In this document: positions 38,247 through 48,495 of the stretch, piece by piece
Numbering within the stretch: position 1 is the first letter of the stretch
How the letters are laid out: the number at the start of each line of letters is the position of its first letter
From: Rhodocyclaceae bacterium
Lineage (GTDB): Bacteria; Pseudomonadota; Gammaproteobacteria; Burkholderiales; Rhodocyclaceae
Direction of reading: 5' to 3'
Assembly (NCBI GenBank): GCA_013791905.1
Contig: VMSX01000011.1
Location: forward strand, 248,001-312,000
DNA length: 64,000 nt
The notes under the pieces: model-generated
Databases searched by the model: none
What the model saw: the letters and a program-made list of their open reading frames with translations, nothing else
Told to the model about the DNA's origin: nothing
Position numbers and translations under genes: made by a program

Positions 38247-39056
38247 TCATTTATCACGACCGCAGAGCTTCTCCACTTCGATTTCACGGAGGAGTTGCGT
38301 TTCCTCACGACTCAACGAGTGAGCGTGTTGCGCCAGCCATTTGGCAAACAGCTCCGGGCGGCGCTCCCGGGTCCGCAGCAACGACTGTTTCAGTCGCCAA
38401 CGACGGATGTTCTCGTGGTGCCCGGAGAGTAAAACCTCCGGCACCGGCATTCCTTCATACACTTCGGGCCGCGTGTAGTGCGCACAATCAAGCAGCCCAT
38501 CAACAAACGAGTCCTCTACTGCTGAGCCAGCGTCATTCAAGGCCCCCGGCAACTGCCGCACACAAGCATCAATCACTGCCAGTGCGGCCACTTCCCCACC
38601 TGAGAGCACAAAGTCTCCCAGCGATAATTCTTCATCCACACAGCGCTCGATCAAGCGCTCATCAACACCTTCATAGCGGCCGCAAAGCAGAATGGCGCCA
38701 TTGCCTGCCGCCAGATCCATCACGCGCGTATGGGTGAGGGGCTGACCCTGCGGCGAAAGATAAATCACCTGCGCCTTCGCATCTCCTTTGCCACCACCCG
38801 CTTCAACCCGCGCCGCCTTTGCTGCATCTATCGCACGTTCCAGCGGTCCTACCTGCATCACCATCCCCGGCCCGCCACCAAAAGGCCGGTCGTCTACTGC
38901 ACGGTAGGCGTTTTCTGCCAACCCAACAAAATCGCGCGGGTTCCAGCACTTCAGTTCCCACAAACGACGTTCCAGCGCCCGCCTGCTGACGCCGGAAGCG
39001 GTCACCGCGGCGAACATCTCCGGAAACAAGGTGACGATATCGAAGCGTAAAACCAT
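38247..39056 (-). CDS. trmD: tRNA (guanine-N1)-methyltransferase
   Basis: The 269-residue SPOUT methyltransferase makes m1G37 next to the anticodon and prevents frameshifting. The knot region with [32 protein letters not shown] and the linker-domain sequence [22 protein letters not shown] are characteristic. I chose the ATG at 39056 ([15 protein letters not shown]); upstream codons in the same frame are not conserved. Confidence 0.97.
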   Translation of the reverse strand: MVLRFDIVTLFPEMFAAVTASGVSRRALERRLWELKCWNPRDFVGLAENAYRAVDDRPFGGGPGMVMQVGPLERAIDAAKAARVEAGGGKGDAKAQVIYLSPQGQPLTHTRVMDLAAGNGAILLCGRYEGVDERLIERCVDEELSLGDFVLSGGEVAALAVIDACVRQLPGALNDAGSAVEDSFVDGLLDCAHYTRPEVYEGMPVPEVLLSGHHENIRRWRLKQSLLRTRERRPELFAKWLAQHAHSLSREETQLLREIEVEKLCGRDK

Positions 39057-39088
39057 CCGATCGACTCCGACTCCGCCCACTAGCGCAA

Positions 39089-39619
39089 CTACCAGTCTTT
39101 TCCCCAGTCGACTCGCATCAGACCGGCCGGAACATCTACTTCTTTGACAACCTGAGCAACAAAGGGCAATAGGCGCTCGATTTTTTCACCGCTACTGCCC
39201 TCCTCTGTCACTACCAGCACTGCATGGGCACCTGACTCAAGCAGATTGGCAACTCGCCCCAATGGCTCATCACCAAGATTCACCACCGACAACCCAATCA
39301 GATCAGACCAGTAATACTCACCGTGTTCAAGCTTGCTGGACAAGACGGGCAACGCGTCGCGCGGCGCACCAAAATAGAGTCCCACCAGACCTTCGGCGCC
39401 AATGCGATCATCAACCCCTACCAGCTTGACAATCCAAGCCTTGCCATGCAAACGCATGGCCTGCAGCGGATAGTCGCGCCAACCTGAGAAGTCGTTTTCT
39501 TCCTTCCCAAGCCACCAGCGCTCTATCTCTTGCCAGCGCTCAGGGTCGTCGCCGAAGGGATGCAGCCTGACCCAGCCCTGCACACCGTATGGGGCGGTAA
39601 TTCGCCCCAGAACGACCAT
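39089..39619 (-). CDS. rimM: 16S rRNA processing protein RimM
   Basis: The 176-residue protein binds ribosomal protein S19 and helps 30S head maturation. The N-terminal barrel starts [21 protein letters not shown] and the C-terminal PRC-barrel has [13 protein letters not shown] and [23 protein letters not shown]. It begins five bases after rpsP. Confidence 0.96.
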   Translation of the reverse strand: MVVLGRITAPYGVQGWVRLHPFGDDPERWQEIERWWLGKEENDFSGWRDYPLQAMRLHGKAWIVKLVGVDDRIGAEGLVGLYFGAPRDALPVLSSKLEHGEYYWSDLIGLSVVNLGDEPLGRVANLLESGAHAVLVVTEEGSSGEKIERLLPFVAQVVKEVDVPAGLMRVDWGKDW

Positions 39620-39624
39620 GTAGC

Positions 39625-39879
39625 TCAGGCAGCCTTGGCAGCAGCAGATTGTTTGACCAATCGAGCAGCGGTAGGCGACAACTGGGCGCCCTTACCTTGC
39701 CAATAAGCCAAACGCACTGTGTCGATAACCAGGCTTTTTTCGTTCGCGGCGGCCACCGGATTGTAGAAACCAACACGCTCGACAAAACGCCCATCGCGAC
39801 GATTGCGCGAATCAGTGACGACCATATTGAAAAAGGGGCGCTTCTTGGCGCCGCTGCGGGCAAGACGGATAACAACCAT
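39625..39879 (-). CDS. rpsP: 30S ribosomal protein S16
   Basis: The 84-residue protein has the S16 opening [23 protein letters not shown] and [15 protein letters not shown]. It heads the rpsP operon. The leader (39880-40055) holds a palindrome shared with the lptF upstream region and a GC-rich hairpin. Upstream, in the same direction, is pyrF. Confidence 0.98.
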   Translation of the reverse strand: MVVIRLARSGAKKRPFFNMVVTDSRNRRDGRFVERVGFYNPVAAANEKSLVIDTVRLAYWQGKGAQLSPTAARLVKQSAAAKAA

Positions 39880-39899
39880 ACGGGTTCCTTCTAGAATCT

Positions 39900-39914
39900 G
39901 GAAACGAAGTTTCA
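39900..39914 (-). promoter_or_regulatory. Palindrome TGAAAC-TTC-GTTTC upstream of rpsP
   Basis: On the minus strand TGAAACTTCGTTTC (then C) is a near-perfect palindrome 20 bp before the rpsP start. The 19-base context GAAACRAAGTTTCAGTGAA is repeated with one mismatch at 54701-54719, upstream of lptF. It may be a shared operator. Confidence 0.4.
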
Positions 39915-39924
39915 GTGAAAGCTC

Positions 39925-39944
39925 ACGCCGGCATCGGCCGGCGT
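39925..39944 (-). terminator. GC-rich hairpin between pyrF and rpsP
   Basis: ACGCCGGC and GCCGGCGT form an 8-bp perfect stem with an ATCG loop. There is no T run of note, so it may be a weak pyrF terminator or a structure in the rpsP leader. Confidence 0.35.
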
Positions 39945-40055
39945 TACGCTGGAACTAAAAAGGTGGCGATTCTATTGATTAATCGCCATAAAGACAAGCT
40001 GTTTGCGCTTTGTCTCGCCGCGCCGCCGTCCTCACGTTGGCGGTGTTCCGGCTGA

Positions 40056-40080
40056 CGCCGTCCCACCAGCGCCGACTTTT
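40056..40080 (-). repeat. Family A repeat, short form, just after pyrF stop
   Basis: On the minus strand it reads AAAAGTCGGCG then CTGGTGGGACGGCG, one mismatch from the core. It starts two bases after the pyrF TGA (40083-40085), in the sense direction. Confidence 0.85.
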
Positions 40081-40082
40081 TA

Positions 40083-40796
40083 TCAGGCAAAAACCTCGGC
40101 GATGGTGCGCTGGACGGCGATGGCTGCGGCACGCGGATCGGGCGCCAGACGAATGGGGCGGCCAATCACAATGTAATCCGCCCCGTTCTTAAAGGCTTGG
40201 GCAACATCAACCGTACGTTTCTGGTCATCGACCGGCTTGTTTTCGACCGGGCGTATGCCCGGCGTAACCACCAGCAGTTTCTCGCCAAGCTCGCGGCGGA
40301 TTAGCGGTGCTTCAAGGCCCGAGGACACAATTCCATCGACCCCGGTCTGCAACGCGCGACGGGCGCGCGAAAGCACCAGCTTTTCAACATCGCAGGCAAA
40401 GCCGAGATCGTCAAGATCGCCCCGATCCAAGCTGGTAAGTACCGTGACGGCGAGAATCTTGAGTGCGCCCTTGTCACGGGCTGCCGCTTCCATGATGGCC
40501 TGATTACCATGCACGGTGGCAAAGGTTGCGCCACTGGCAGCCAGCGCCCGCACGGCTGAACGCACAGTTTCTGGCACATCGAAGAACTTGAGATCGACGA
40601 ACACCTTCTTCTGCTTGGCCACCAGCCAGTCGAGCAGTTCGAAATATCCACCCGCCATGAAGAGCTCAAGTCCGATCTTGTAGAACTGTACAGAGTCGCC
40701 CAACTGTTCTACCAGTGCCTTTGCATCCTCGGCCCGTGGTACATCAAGGGCAACGATCAAGCGTTCTGCGGTGGGGATCTGCTTATCTGAATTCAT
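40083..40796 (-). CDS. pyrF: Orotidine 5'-phosphate decarboxylase
   Basis: The 237-residue enzyme makes UMP from OMP. It is the bacterial short (PyrF group I) type: RLIVALDVPRAEDAKAL at the N-terminus, and the catalytic KxxxKDxxD-type motif in KVFVDLKFFDVPETV (the Lys-Asp network is VDLKFFD). LLVVTPGIRP and DYIVIGRPI form the phosphate site near the end. It starts with ATG at 40796 and is divergent from the 489-residue gene. Confidence 0.96.
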   Translation of the reverse strand: MNSDKQIPTAERLIVALDVPRAEDAKALVEQLGDSVQFYKIGLELFMAGGYFELLDWLVAKQKKVFVDLKFFDVPETVRSAVRALAASGATFATVHGNQAIMEAAARDKGALKILAVTVLTSLDRGDLDDLGFACDVEKLVLSRARRALQTGVDGIVSSGLEAPLIRRELGEKLLVVTPGIRPVENKPVDDQKRTVDVAQAFKNGADYIVIGRPIRLAPDPRAAAIAVQRTIAEVFA

Positions 40797-40883
40797 GGGA
40801 TTCTGTTTGTTGTGCTGACCGTTGATTCTACTAGAATCGGGACATCTCTCGTTCGCGGAACACCCCGCTCACAGTCCTCAGTC

Positions 40884-42353
40884 ATGCAGGAAAAAGTAGC
40901 GCTCGACAACGTTCTCACCTGGCTTGCAGCGGAGCACTCCGCTGCAAACTCTGACAGTTTTGAGAAACTGGGGTGCGCCCTTGAAATCCTCGCCAGCCTC
41001 GGGCTGACAGCCGTACAGCGGTTCAAAATCCTGGAATTGTTTTTACTGCGCACCAGCCAACTGCAGGCTGCCCTGACAATCGAACTTGCCGCCGCCTCCC
41101 TCCCCCTGCCGACAGATCTGCGGCAACGCGCCGATCGACTTGCCGAAGCATTCGGTTTACTGGCGCGGGGCTTTGTTTCGGTTGTCATAGGCTTGTCGAG
41201 AAGCGCGCCGTTGACGGTTCCACACCATCCTGCACATGTTGCCTGGCTGGCCATGAGAAGCTTGCACAAACAGGCGCAAACCTCCATGTTGGCCTGCTCG
41301 CCACTCCCTGCTGACCTATGGCAAAACGCCCTCAATACGCTGCGCCTGTTTCAGGCTGATCAAGGCAATCCGCGTCTGACGGATGAATTCAACCGTATGC
41401 TGGCGCTGGCCGTGGCACAACCGGAATCCTATACGGCCAACGAGTTGGCCTTTCTGATTGACTATCTGCAGGCCACGCCAACAAAAACTTTCTGGCTTTC
41501 TCCGCAGGACGCCCCTCCGCACAGTGCCTGGTGGCTTGATCCGTCACGTGACCAACCGCCCCATGCCGTCGCCCGCCGTCGCCCATCGGCGCACGAAACT
41601 AATCTTTTCATCTTCGACTGTACCCCCCTTGCCCACATGGCACGCGCGCACCTTGTGGAACTCACGAGTGGAACACCGCCCGTGACCTTGGGACTGCCAC
41701 CTGCCGCCACTACCGAGGATTTTCGCAATACCTTGAGCTGCGCCGCCGACCGTTGGAGCGGTCCCAGCAAACGTCAACAAGCACGGCGGCCGGGTAATTA
41801 TCGGGTAGAAATCTGCGCCTCTGCTGGTGCACTCTGGCACTACCTCGGTGGCGATGGCAAGGCCAACATGGAGGCCGCTTACCCGCTCGCCACCAGCGAC
41901 TGGCTGGTAACCAACGAAAGTGGCGGTGGGTACGCATTGTTCCATGTTGCCGGACCATGCGCCGGCCTCCGCTCCGGCACGGCTCTGGGCATGCGTCTGC
42001 TCGAGTCAAATACCTGGAGTGTCTGTCTGGTACGCTGGGTCAGGAGCGACAACTCGGCGCATCTTGAATTGGGGCTTGAGTTGATCGCCGCAACTGCACA
42101 GGCAGTGCGCCTTGCCTATCACGGCACAAATGCCTCAGTTCCGGCTCTCCTGCTGCCTGCCCAACCCACACTGCAACGCGGCGAAACCCTGCTGACATTG
42201 CGTGGCCAGTTCAGTCCGGGCACCTTTACGTTGCTGGCTGAAGATGTCTCGGGCATCCATCTTTGCGATTGCGAAACCGGCCAACTCGCCATGCTTACGT
42301 CAAGCATCGAAATCTTCGAATTTACCCGCCGCTCCCCGCAGTCCGTGCGCTAA
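40884..42353 (+). CDS. Conserved hypothetical protein, possible PilZ-like C-terminal barrel
   Basis: I do not recognise the family. The 489-residue protein has no signal peptide or membrane helix. Residues 1-190 are helical and leucine- and alanine-rich. The last 170 or so look beta-rich, with NESGGGYALFHVAGPCAGLRSGTALGMRLLESNTWSVCLVRWVRSDNSAHLELGLELIA; this spacing is like a PilZ-type barrel (NxSxxG, then VxRW and LGLE), but the arginine motif is not clear. The ATG at 40884 is preferred to a GTG at 40812 because the latter would leave 15 bp to the divergent pyrF start. It converges on the YihY gene with a six-base gap. Confidence 0.7.
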   Translation: MQEKVALDNVLTWLAAEHSAANSDSFEKLGCALEILASLGLTAVQRFKILELFLLRTSQLQAALTIELAAASLPLPTDLRQRADRLAEAFGLLARGFVSVVIGLSRSAPLTVPHHPAHVAWLAMRSLHKQAQTSMLACSPLPADLWQNALNTLRLFQADQGNPRLTDEFNRMLALAVAQPESYTANELAFLIDYLQATPTKTFWLSPQDAPPHSAWWLDPSRDQPPHAVARRRPSAHETNLFIFDCTPLAHMARAHLVELTSGTPPVTLGLPPAATTEDFRNTLSCAADRWSGPSKRQQARRPGNYRVEICASAGALWHYLGGDGKANMEAAYPLATSDWLVTNESGGGYALFHVAGPCAGLRSGTALGMRLLESNTWSVCLVRWVRSDNSAHLELGLELIAATAQAVRLAYHGTNASVPALLLPAQPTLQRGETLLTLRGQFSPGTFTLLAEDVSGIHLCDCETGQLAMLTSSIEIFEFTRRSPQSVR

Positions 42354-42359
42354 GTAATT

Positions 42360-43178
42360 TCAACGCGGCGACACTTTGGGCAGTTCCGCCGTCAGCAAAG
42401 CCCCGACAAGAATCACCGACCACGACAAATATAGCCAGAGCAGGAAGATTGGCACGGCGGCAAAAGCGCCATAGATCAGCGTGTAGCTCGGAAAACTTAC
42501 TACATACAACGCAAACAGCCGTTGCATGCCGACGAAGGCCAGCGCGGCCAGCACACCGGATAATCCGGCATGCCAGCGCGAAACCGGGCGATTCGGCAGG
42601 ATCCAGTAAAGCAAGCCAAATAATCCCGCCAGGAAGATCAGCGGCATCGTCTGCGCGAAAACGACCTGCGCCCAGCGGGACTCATTGACCAGACCGAAGG
42701 AAGCACTGGCAAGGTAGGTGGTACTGGCCAGCGCCCCACCGAAGACCAACGGTCCCGCCAGCAATGTCAGCAAATGCAGGGCCAGGCGTCTGAACCACGG
42801 TCGCTGCTTTTTTACTTTCCAAATGGAATTGAAAGCATGTTCGATGGTCAGCATCTGCATCAATGCCGTCGCGGCCAGCACGCCCAACCCTATCAGGGTC
42901 ACTCGATCGCCGCGCAGCGCGAACTGACCAAAAAACTTGGCGATCACCACTCCGGCCTTTTCCGGCAGGAGCGTGCCGAGGATGAAATTTTCCAGGGATG
43001 AGCCAAGATTGAAGGCAAGGGGTAGATGTTCAATCAACACCGCTGCCACAATCAGCATCGGCACGAGTCCCAGCAAAGTGGCAAAGGAAAGCGCCGCTGC
43101 CGTCTGGGCGCAGCGTTCGCTGCCAAAGCGTCGCGTCACGTTGCCAACCAGACGGAAAGGTGCTGTCAGCCAGTGCAT
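42360..43178 (-). CDS. YihY/BrkB family inner membrane protein
   Basis: The 272-residue protein has six hydrophobic segments and the family sequences AAALSFATLLGLVPMLIV near residue 27 and FAAVPIFLLWLYLSWSVILVGALLTAELP near the C-terminus. It was once called ribonuclease BN, but that assignment is abandoned for this family; transport or membrane roles are proposed. The ATG at 43178 is divergent from the DUF2069 gene, 48 bases away. Confidence 0.9.
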   Translation of the reverse strand: MHWLTAPFRLVGNVTRRFGSERCAQTAAALSFATLLGLVPMLIVAAVLIEHLPLAFNLGSSLENFILGTLLPEKAGVVIAKFFGQFALRGDRVTLIGLGVLAATALMQMLTIEHAFNSIWKVKKQRPWFRRLALHLLTLLAGPLVFGGALASTTYLASASFGLVNESRWAQVVFAQTMPLIFLAGLFGLLYWILPNRPVSRWHAGLSGVLAALAFVGMQRLFALYVVSFPSYTLIYGAFAAVPIFLLWLYLSWSVILVGALLTAELPKVSPR

Positions 43179-43225
43179 AATCTCAAGTCAAACTGGGCGT
43201 GATCAAAAAAGAAAGGTTTCGCAGT

Positions 43226-43603
43226 ATGGCAATATTTGACGTAGCGCATTCCCGCCCGTGCAACTTCGCCGCAATAACCAGCTTATTGCTCCTGATTGCC
43301 TTGTGTCTGGCATGGGAGCTGTGGCTGGCCCCGTTGCGACCGGGGGGATCGTGGCTGGCGCTGAAAGCCCTGCCTTTGCTCGCACCGCTGTTTGGCATTC
43401 TGCATGCTCGCCGCTATACCCATCAATGGGCCAGCCTGCTGATCCTGCTTTATCTGCTCGAAGGACTGACCCGCGCCTTCTCCGACAACGGCATGATGCA
43501 GCTGCTTGCCATTGTCGAAGTAGTCCTGGCACTGGTCTTTTTTATGGCCACGCTGTGCTTTGCGCGGGCAACAGCCCCGCAAAACATCAAAGCTGGGGAT
43601 TGA
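43226..43603 (+). CDS. DUF2069 membrane protein
   Basis: The 125-residue protein has three to four hydrophobic helices ([78 protein letters not shown]), and [18 protein letters not shown] is a family marker. The ATG at 43226 has AAAGG upstream; the in-frame GTG at 43199 is less likely. Its 3' end overlaps the convergent leuA end by 17 bases. Function unknown. Confidence 0.85.
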   Translation: MAIFDVAHSRPCNFAAITSLLLLIALCLAWELWLAPLRPGGSWLALKALPLLAPLFGILHARRYTHQWASLLILLYLLEGLTRAFSDNGMMQLLAIVEVVLALVFFMATLCFARATAPQNIKAGD

Positions 43604-45125
43604 CGCGCTCCGGCCCGGCATAAAGTTTATTCAGGGCATTCACATAAGCTTTGGCCGACGCCACAATGATGTCGGTATCCGACCCCTGGCCATTCACGAT
43701 CCGGCCGTCTTTCGACAGGCGCACGGTCACCTCACCCTGCGCATCGGTCCCGGTCGTGATGGCATTGACCGAGTAAAGCAACAAGCTGGAACCGCTGCCG
43801 ACAACTTTTTCAATGGCGCGGAAAGTCGCATCGACCGGTCCGCTGCCGGTAGCCTTGGTGTGATTCTCGGCGCCACCGAGAGACAGGGTCAGTTCGGCGC
43901 TGGGCACCTCACCCGTTTCCGAATGAAATTTCGATGAAACCAACTTGTAGTGTTCGGCCTCCGGCGTGATCATCTCTTCCGAAACCAGGGCATGCAGATC
44001 GTCGTCGAATATTTCCCGCTTCTTGTCGGCAAGCTCCTTGAACTTGGCAAATGCGGCGTTCAAGACTTCCTCACTATCCAACTTAATGCCAAGTTCAGCC
44101 AATTTTGTCCTGAAGGCGTTGCGACCGGAGAGTTTGCCCAGCGTGAGCTTGTTGGCATTCCAGCCGACGTCCTCGGCACGCATGATTTCGTAGGTTTCAC
44201 GATGTTTCAGCACGCCGTCCTGATGAATCCCGGATTCATGAGCAAAAGCGTTCGCGCCGACGACCGCTTTGTTCGGTTGCACGACATAACCGGTGATCTG
44301 TGACACCAGCCGCGAGGCGGGCACAATCTGGGTGGTATCGATGCGGGTTTCGACTGGGAAAAGATCCTTGCGCGTTTTCACCGCCATGACGATTTCTTCG
44401 AGCGAGGCATTGCCGGCACGCTCGCCCAGGCCATTGATCGTGCATTCAACCTGGCGCGCGCCATTCAGCACTGCGGCAAGCGAGTTGGCGACGGCAAGCC
44501 CGAGGTCGTTATGGCAATGGGTTGACCACACCACCTTGTCGGCATTCGGCACGCGCTCGCGCAGGGTTTTGAACAACTCACCCCAAATCACCGGGATGTT
44601 GTAGCCAACCGTGTCGGCAATGTTGACCGTCTTGACACCAGCGTTAATGACTGCCTCAAGCACGCGGCACAGAAAGTCGATGTCCGAGCGTCCGGCGTCC
44701 TCAGGTGAAAACTCGACGTCATCGGTATATTGCCGCGCCCAGTTAACCGCCTTTACCGCCTGCTCGATTACCTGTTCCGGCTCCATGCGCAGTTTCATCT
44801 GCATATGGATCGGCGAGGTGGCGATGAAGGTGTGCACGCGACCGCGTGCAGCCGGCTTGATGGCCTCGCCAGCGCGACGTATATCGTTTTCGTTGGCGCG
44901 TGACAGTGAACACACGGTGGCGTCCTTGATCGTTTCAGCAATGGCGCGAATCGATTCGAAGTCTCCCGGGCTCGCGGCAGCGAAGCCGGCCTCGATGATA
45001 TCCACCCGCATGCGTTCCAGTTGGCGGGCGATGCGCAGCTTTTCTTCGCGCGTCATGGCCGCGCCAGGGCTTTGCTCACCATCGCGCAAGGTGGTGTCGA
45101 AAATCAATAATGCTTCTTTGCTCAT
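43587..45125 (-). CDS. leuA: 2-isopropylmalate synthase
   Basis: The 512-residue enzyme joins acetyl-CoA and 2-oxoisovalerate, the first committed step to leucine. It has [16 protein letters not shown], the metal motif [17 protein letters not shown], the regulatory linker, and a C-terminal LeuA dimer domain that binds leucine for feedback inhibition. I chose the ATG at 45125 with GGAG nine bases upstream. It is last in the series ilvB-ilvH-ilvC-psd-pssA-leuA. Confidence 0.97.
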   Translation of the reverse strand: MSKEALLIFDTTLRDGEQSPGAAMTREEKLRIARQLERMRVDIIEAGFAAASPGDFESIRAIAETIKDATVCSLSRANENDIRRAGEAIKPAARGRVHTFIATSPIHMQMKLRMEPEQVIEQAVKAVNWARQYTDDVEFSPEDAGRSDIDFLCRVLEAVINAGVKTVNIADTVGYNIPVIWGELFKTLRERVPNADKVVWSTHCHNDLGLAVANSLAAVLNGARQVECTINGLGERAGNASLEEIVMAVKTRKDLFPVETRIDTTQIVPASRLVSQITGYVVQPNKAVVGANAFAHESGIHQDGVLKHRETYEIMRAEDVGWNANKLTLGKLSGRNAFRTKLAELGIKLDSEEVLNAAFAKFKELADKKREIFDDDLHALVSEEMITPEAEHYKLVSSKFHSETGEVPSAELTLSLGGAENHTKATGSGPVDATFRAIEKVVGSGSSLLLYSVNAITTGTDAQGEVTVRLSKDGRIVNGQGSDTDIIVASAKAYVNALNKLYAGPERVNPQL

Positions 45126-45213
45126 GCTCGTCTCCAATCGGATCGGCTAATGGTTATTAACCTGCTGCACTTGGGCAACAGGACAGGCATTCGAATTGTG
45201 GGGTGGGGGTTTG

Positions 45214-45324
45214 CTAGCGCGCGCGGCGCAGCAGGGGACGCAGCTTGGTACGCAAAAGGTTGCGCGCCAGCAGGATGCCGGTGAAGGTCAGGAAGGCAGC
45301 AACTATAAGCGTCGTGGACATCAT
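45214..45324 (-). CDS. Small leucine-rich ORF, 36 residues, upstream of leuA
   Basis: An ATG at 45324 opens a 36-residue frame with one hydrophobic helix (LIVAAFLTFTGILLARNLL) and a basic tail (RTKLRPLLRRAR), ending in TAG 88 bases before leuA. Nine of 36 residues are leucine, but there is no run of four Leu codons as in classical leu leaders. It could be a small membrane protein or a leader peptide whose translation senses leucine. A partial stem, CCTGTTGC with GCAGCAGG, follows in the leuA leader. Confidence 0.4.
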   Translation of the reverse strand: MMSTTLIVAAFLTFTGILLARNLLRTKLRPLLRRAR

Positions 45325-45399
45325 GGTTTTGACTATAAAACAGACTGTTTGGTTCGCGCAAGTATTTTTGGTGTGACATGCCACTCGCTCATGCGGCTA

Positions 45400-46167
45400 T
45401 CAGCCCTCTTGCGCGTTGCGTTTGCGTCGCGAAAACCAGCCACCAATGCCCAGCACATAACCGGACAGCGCATAAAGAAGGAACAGGGCAAACAACACGC
45501 CTGGCGGATAGCTCGACACCAAAGCGATGCCCATTGCAATCGCCGCCACCATGATGAAGGGCACGCTCTTGCGCAAGTTGATATCTTTGCCAGAGTAGTA
45601 GGGCAGACTACTGACCATGGTGAGACCGGCAAAAATGGTCAACACACAGGCATACCAGCGCGCTTCGTAGCCGGTCCAGTCGTTGTCAATCATCACCCAG
45701 ACGAAACCGGCCACCAGTGCTGCCGCTGCGGGGCTGGGCAGGCCCTGAAAGTTGCGTTTATCGACCACTTCGATGTTGGTGTTGAAGCGGGCCAGCCGCA
45801 ACGCAGCACACGCACAATAGATAAACGCAGCGATCCAGCCAAGCTTGCCCATGTCTTTGAGCGCCCAGACATAAACCACCAGCGCAGGGGCCGCGCCAAA
45901 GGACACCATATCGGAAAGCGAATCGTATTCCGCCCCGAAGGCGCTTTGGGTGTGCGTCAAACGGGCCACACGACCGTCCAGGCTGTCAAAGACCATGGCG
46001 ACAAAAATCGCCACTGCGGCAATCTCGAATTTCCAGTGCATTGCCTGGACAATGGCAAAGAAGCCCGAGAACAGCGCTACCGTGGTGAGCAGGTTGGGCA
46101 GAATATAGATGCCACGCCGACGCAACTCGGAATTGAACAGGGTCTTGCGGGGACGATAATCAGGCAT
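45400..46167 (-). CDS. pssA: Phosphatidylserine synthase (CDP-alcohol type)
   Basis: The 255-residue membrane enzyme makes phosphatidylserine from CDP-diacylglycerol and serine. The CDP-alcohol phosphatidyltransferase motif is complete: DSLDGRVAR, then G and two aspartates in FGAEYDSLSD. It has several transmembrane helices, starting at ILPNLLTTVALFSGFFAI. It follows psd, whose product decarboxylates its lipid. Confidence 0.96.
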   Translation of the reverse strand: MPDYRPRKTLFNSELRRRGIYILPNLLTTVALFSGFFAIVQAMHWKFEIAAVAIFVAMVFDSLDGRVARLTHTQSAFGAEYDSLSDMVSFGAAPALVVYVWALKDMGKLGWIAAFIYCACAALRLARFNTNIEVVDKRNFQGLPSPAAAALVAGFVWVMIDNDWTGYEARWYACVLTIFAGLTMVSSLPYYSGKDINLRKSVPFIMVAAIAMGIALVSSYPPGVLFALFLLYALSGYVLGIGGWFSRRKRNAQEG

Positions 46168-46218
46168 AGGGTCAAGTCAGGCCGCTAAAGATAGTGCCAT
46201 TGTAGCCTCCAAGGCCAT

Positions 46219-46863
46219 TCATGGCAGTTCGGCAAGGATGGTACTGGTAGCGCTCACCGTATCGCCAACACCGACTTTGACGCGCACGTCTTTGGGCAGA
46301 TAGAGATCGACACGGGAACCAAAACGGATGAAACCGTAACGCTGACCACGTTCGAGTTTGTCTCCGGCATCAACATAGCAAAGAATCCGGCGGGCAATCA
46401 GGCCAGCCACCTGCACGCAGGTAATGTCCTGGCCGTCGTCAGTGCGCAGGTGCAGGGCATTGCGCTCATTCTCAGTCGAAGCTTTGTCGAGATCGGCGTT
46501 AAAGAATTTGCCAGGATGGTACCAGCGCTTCATCACCGTGCCATCAATCGGACTGCGATTCGAATGGACGTTGAACACGTTCATGAACACACTGATTTTC
46601 AGCGTGTCTCGTTCCAGCCAGGGATCACGCGCCGGTTCGATGACCACGATGCGGCCGTCGGCGGGTGCCAGGACACTTTTGGCATTCCCTGGCACAGCCC
46701 GTGCCGGATCGCGGAAGAACTGCAGGACAAAAACAAAGATCAGCCACAGCGGGGCCGACCACCACCAACCGGCGAAGGCGGTCGTCGCCAGAGCCGCCAC
46801 GCCACTGATAGCGAGAAACGGCCAGCCTTCGCGGGCAATCAGGGGATGCGGGTAAACATTCAT
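46219..46863 (-). CDS. psd: Phosphatidylserine decarboxylase (short type)
   Basis: The 214-residue pyruvoyl enzyme makes phosphatidylethanolamine. It is the short form: two N-terminal helices, then [17 protein letters not shown] with the His motif, and the autocleavage motif [11 protein letters not shown], where the Gly-Ser bond is cut to make the pyruvoyl serine. I chose the ATG at 46863 ([16 protein letters not shown]). It begins only 23 bases after the T run of the ilvC terminator. Confidence 0.95.
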   Translation of the reverse strand: MNVYPHPLIAREGWPFLAISGVAALATTAFAGWWWSAPLWLIFVFVLQFFRDPARAVPGNAKSVLAPADGRIVVIEPARDPWLERDTLKISVFMNVFNVHSNRSPIDGTVMKRWYHPGKFFNADLDKASTENERNALHLRTDDGQDITCVQVAGLIARRILCYVDAGDKLERGQRYGFIRFGSRVDLYLPKDVRVKVGVGDTVSATSTILAELP

Positions 46864-46885
46864 GCGAACACTCCAGAAAGTCTGA

Positions 46886-46917
46886 GAAAAAAAGGCACAG
46901 CGCAACGCTGTGCCTTT
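46886..46917 (-). terminator. Intrinsic terminator between ilvC and psd
   Basis: On the minus strand AAAGGCACAGCG pairs with CGCTGTGCCTTT over 12 bp with a TTG loop, followed by a run of seven T residues in all. It stops ilv transcripts just upstream of psd. Confidence 0.85.
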
Positions 46918-46936
46918 CCGTCCCGATCAAACGTCA

Positions 46937-47965
<1,029 letters not shown>

Positions 47966-47998
47966 TTAATGTCGAAATACTGAATGATAGAACTGGGG

Positions 47999-48490
47999 TC
48001 AGACCTTGAGAATCCGGTCGCCGCGGCCAATGCCGCAAACACCGGTACGCACGGTCTCTAGAATCAGCGAACGATCGATGGCATCGAGGAACGCTCCCAT
48101 CTTGTTGGTGTTGCCTGTCAACTCGATGACATAGGCCGACTCGGTAACATCGATGATGCGGCCGCGAAAAATGTCGGCGACGCGCTTCATCTCCTCGCGG
48201 TCTTTCCCGGTGGCGCGGACCTTGACGAGCATCAGTTCGCGCTCGATGTGGGCGGCCTCCGAAAGATCAACCACCTTGACAGTGTCGATCAGCTTGTTGA
48301 GTTGTTTGGTGATCTGCTCGATGATGTCGTCCGAACCGATGCTGACGATCGTCATGCGCGACAGCGTGGGGTCTTCGGTCGGAGCAACCGTCAGCGATTC
48401 AATATTGTAACCACGGGCCGAAAACAGACCGGAAACACGCGACAGGGCGCCGGCTTCGTTTTCAATGAGAATGGAAATGATATGGCGCAT
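47999..48490 (-). CDS. ilvH: Acetolactate synthase small subunit
   Basis: The 163-residue regulatory subunit has an N-terminal ACT domain (MRHIISILIENEAGALSRVSGLFSARGYNIESLTV), which binds valine, and a C-terminal domain with ELTGNTNKMGAFLDAI. It starts five bases after ilvB. Confidence 0.97.
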   Translation of the reverse strand: MRHIISILIENEAGALSRVSGLFSARGYNIESLTVAPTEDPTLSRMTIVSIGSDDIIEQITKQLNKLIDTVKVVDLSEAAHIERELMLVKVRATGKDREEMKRVADIFRGRIIDVTESAYVIELTGNTNKMGAFLDAIDRSLILETVRTGVCGIGRGDRILKV

Positions 48491-48495
48491 GGTGA

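Noticed and set aside
45126..45213. Classical leucine attenuator upstream of leuA
   Set aside because: There is no run of consecutive Leu codons and no stem with a clear T run; only a weak partial stem is present.
45196..46188. ORF of 330 codons antisense to pssA
   Set aside because: pssA has the full CDP-alcohol motif on the other strand; the antisense frame is rich in His and Gln, as expected for a shadow.
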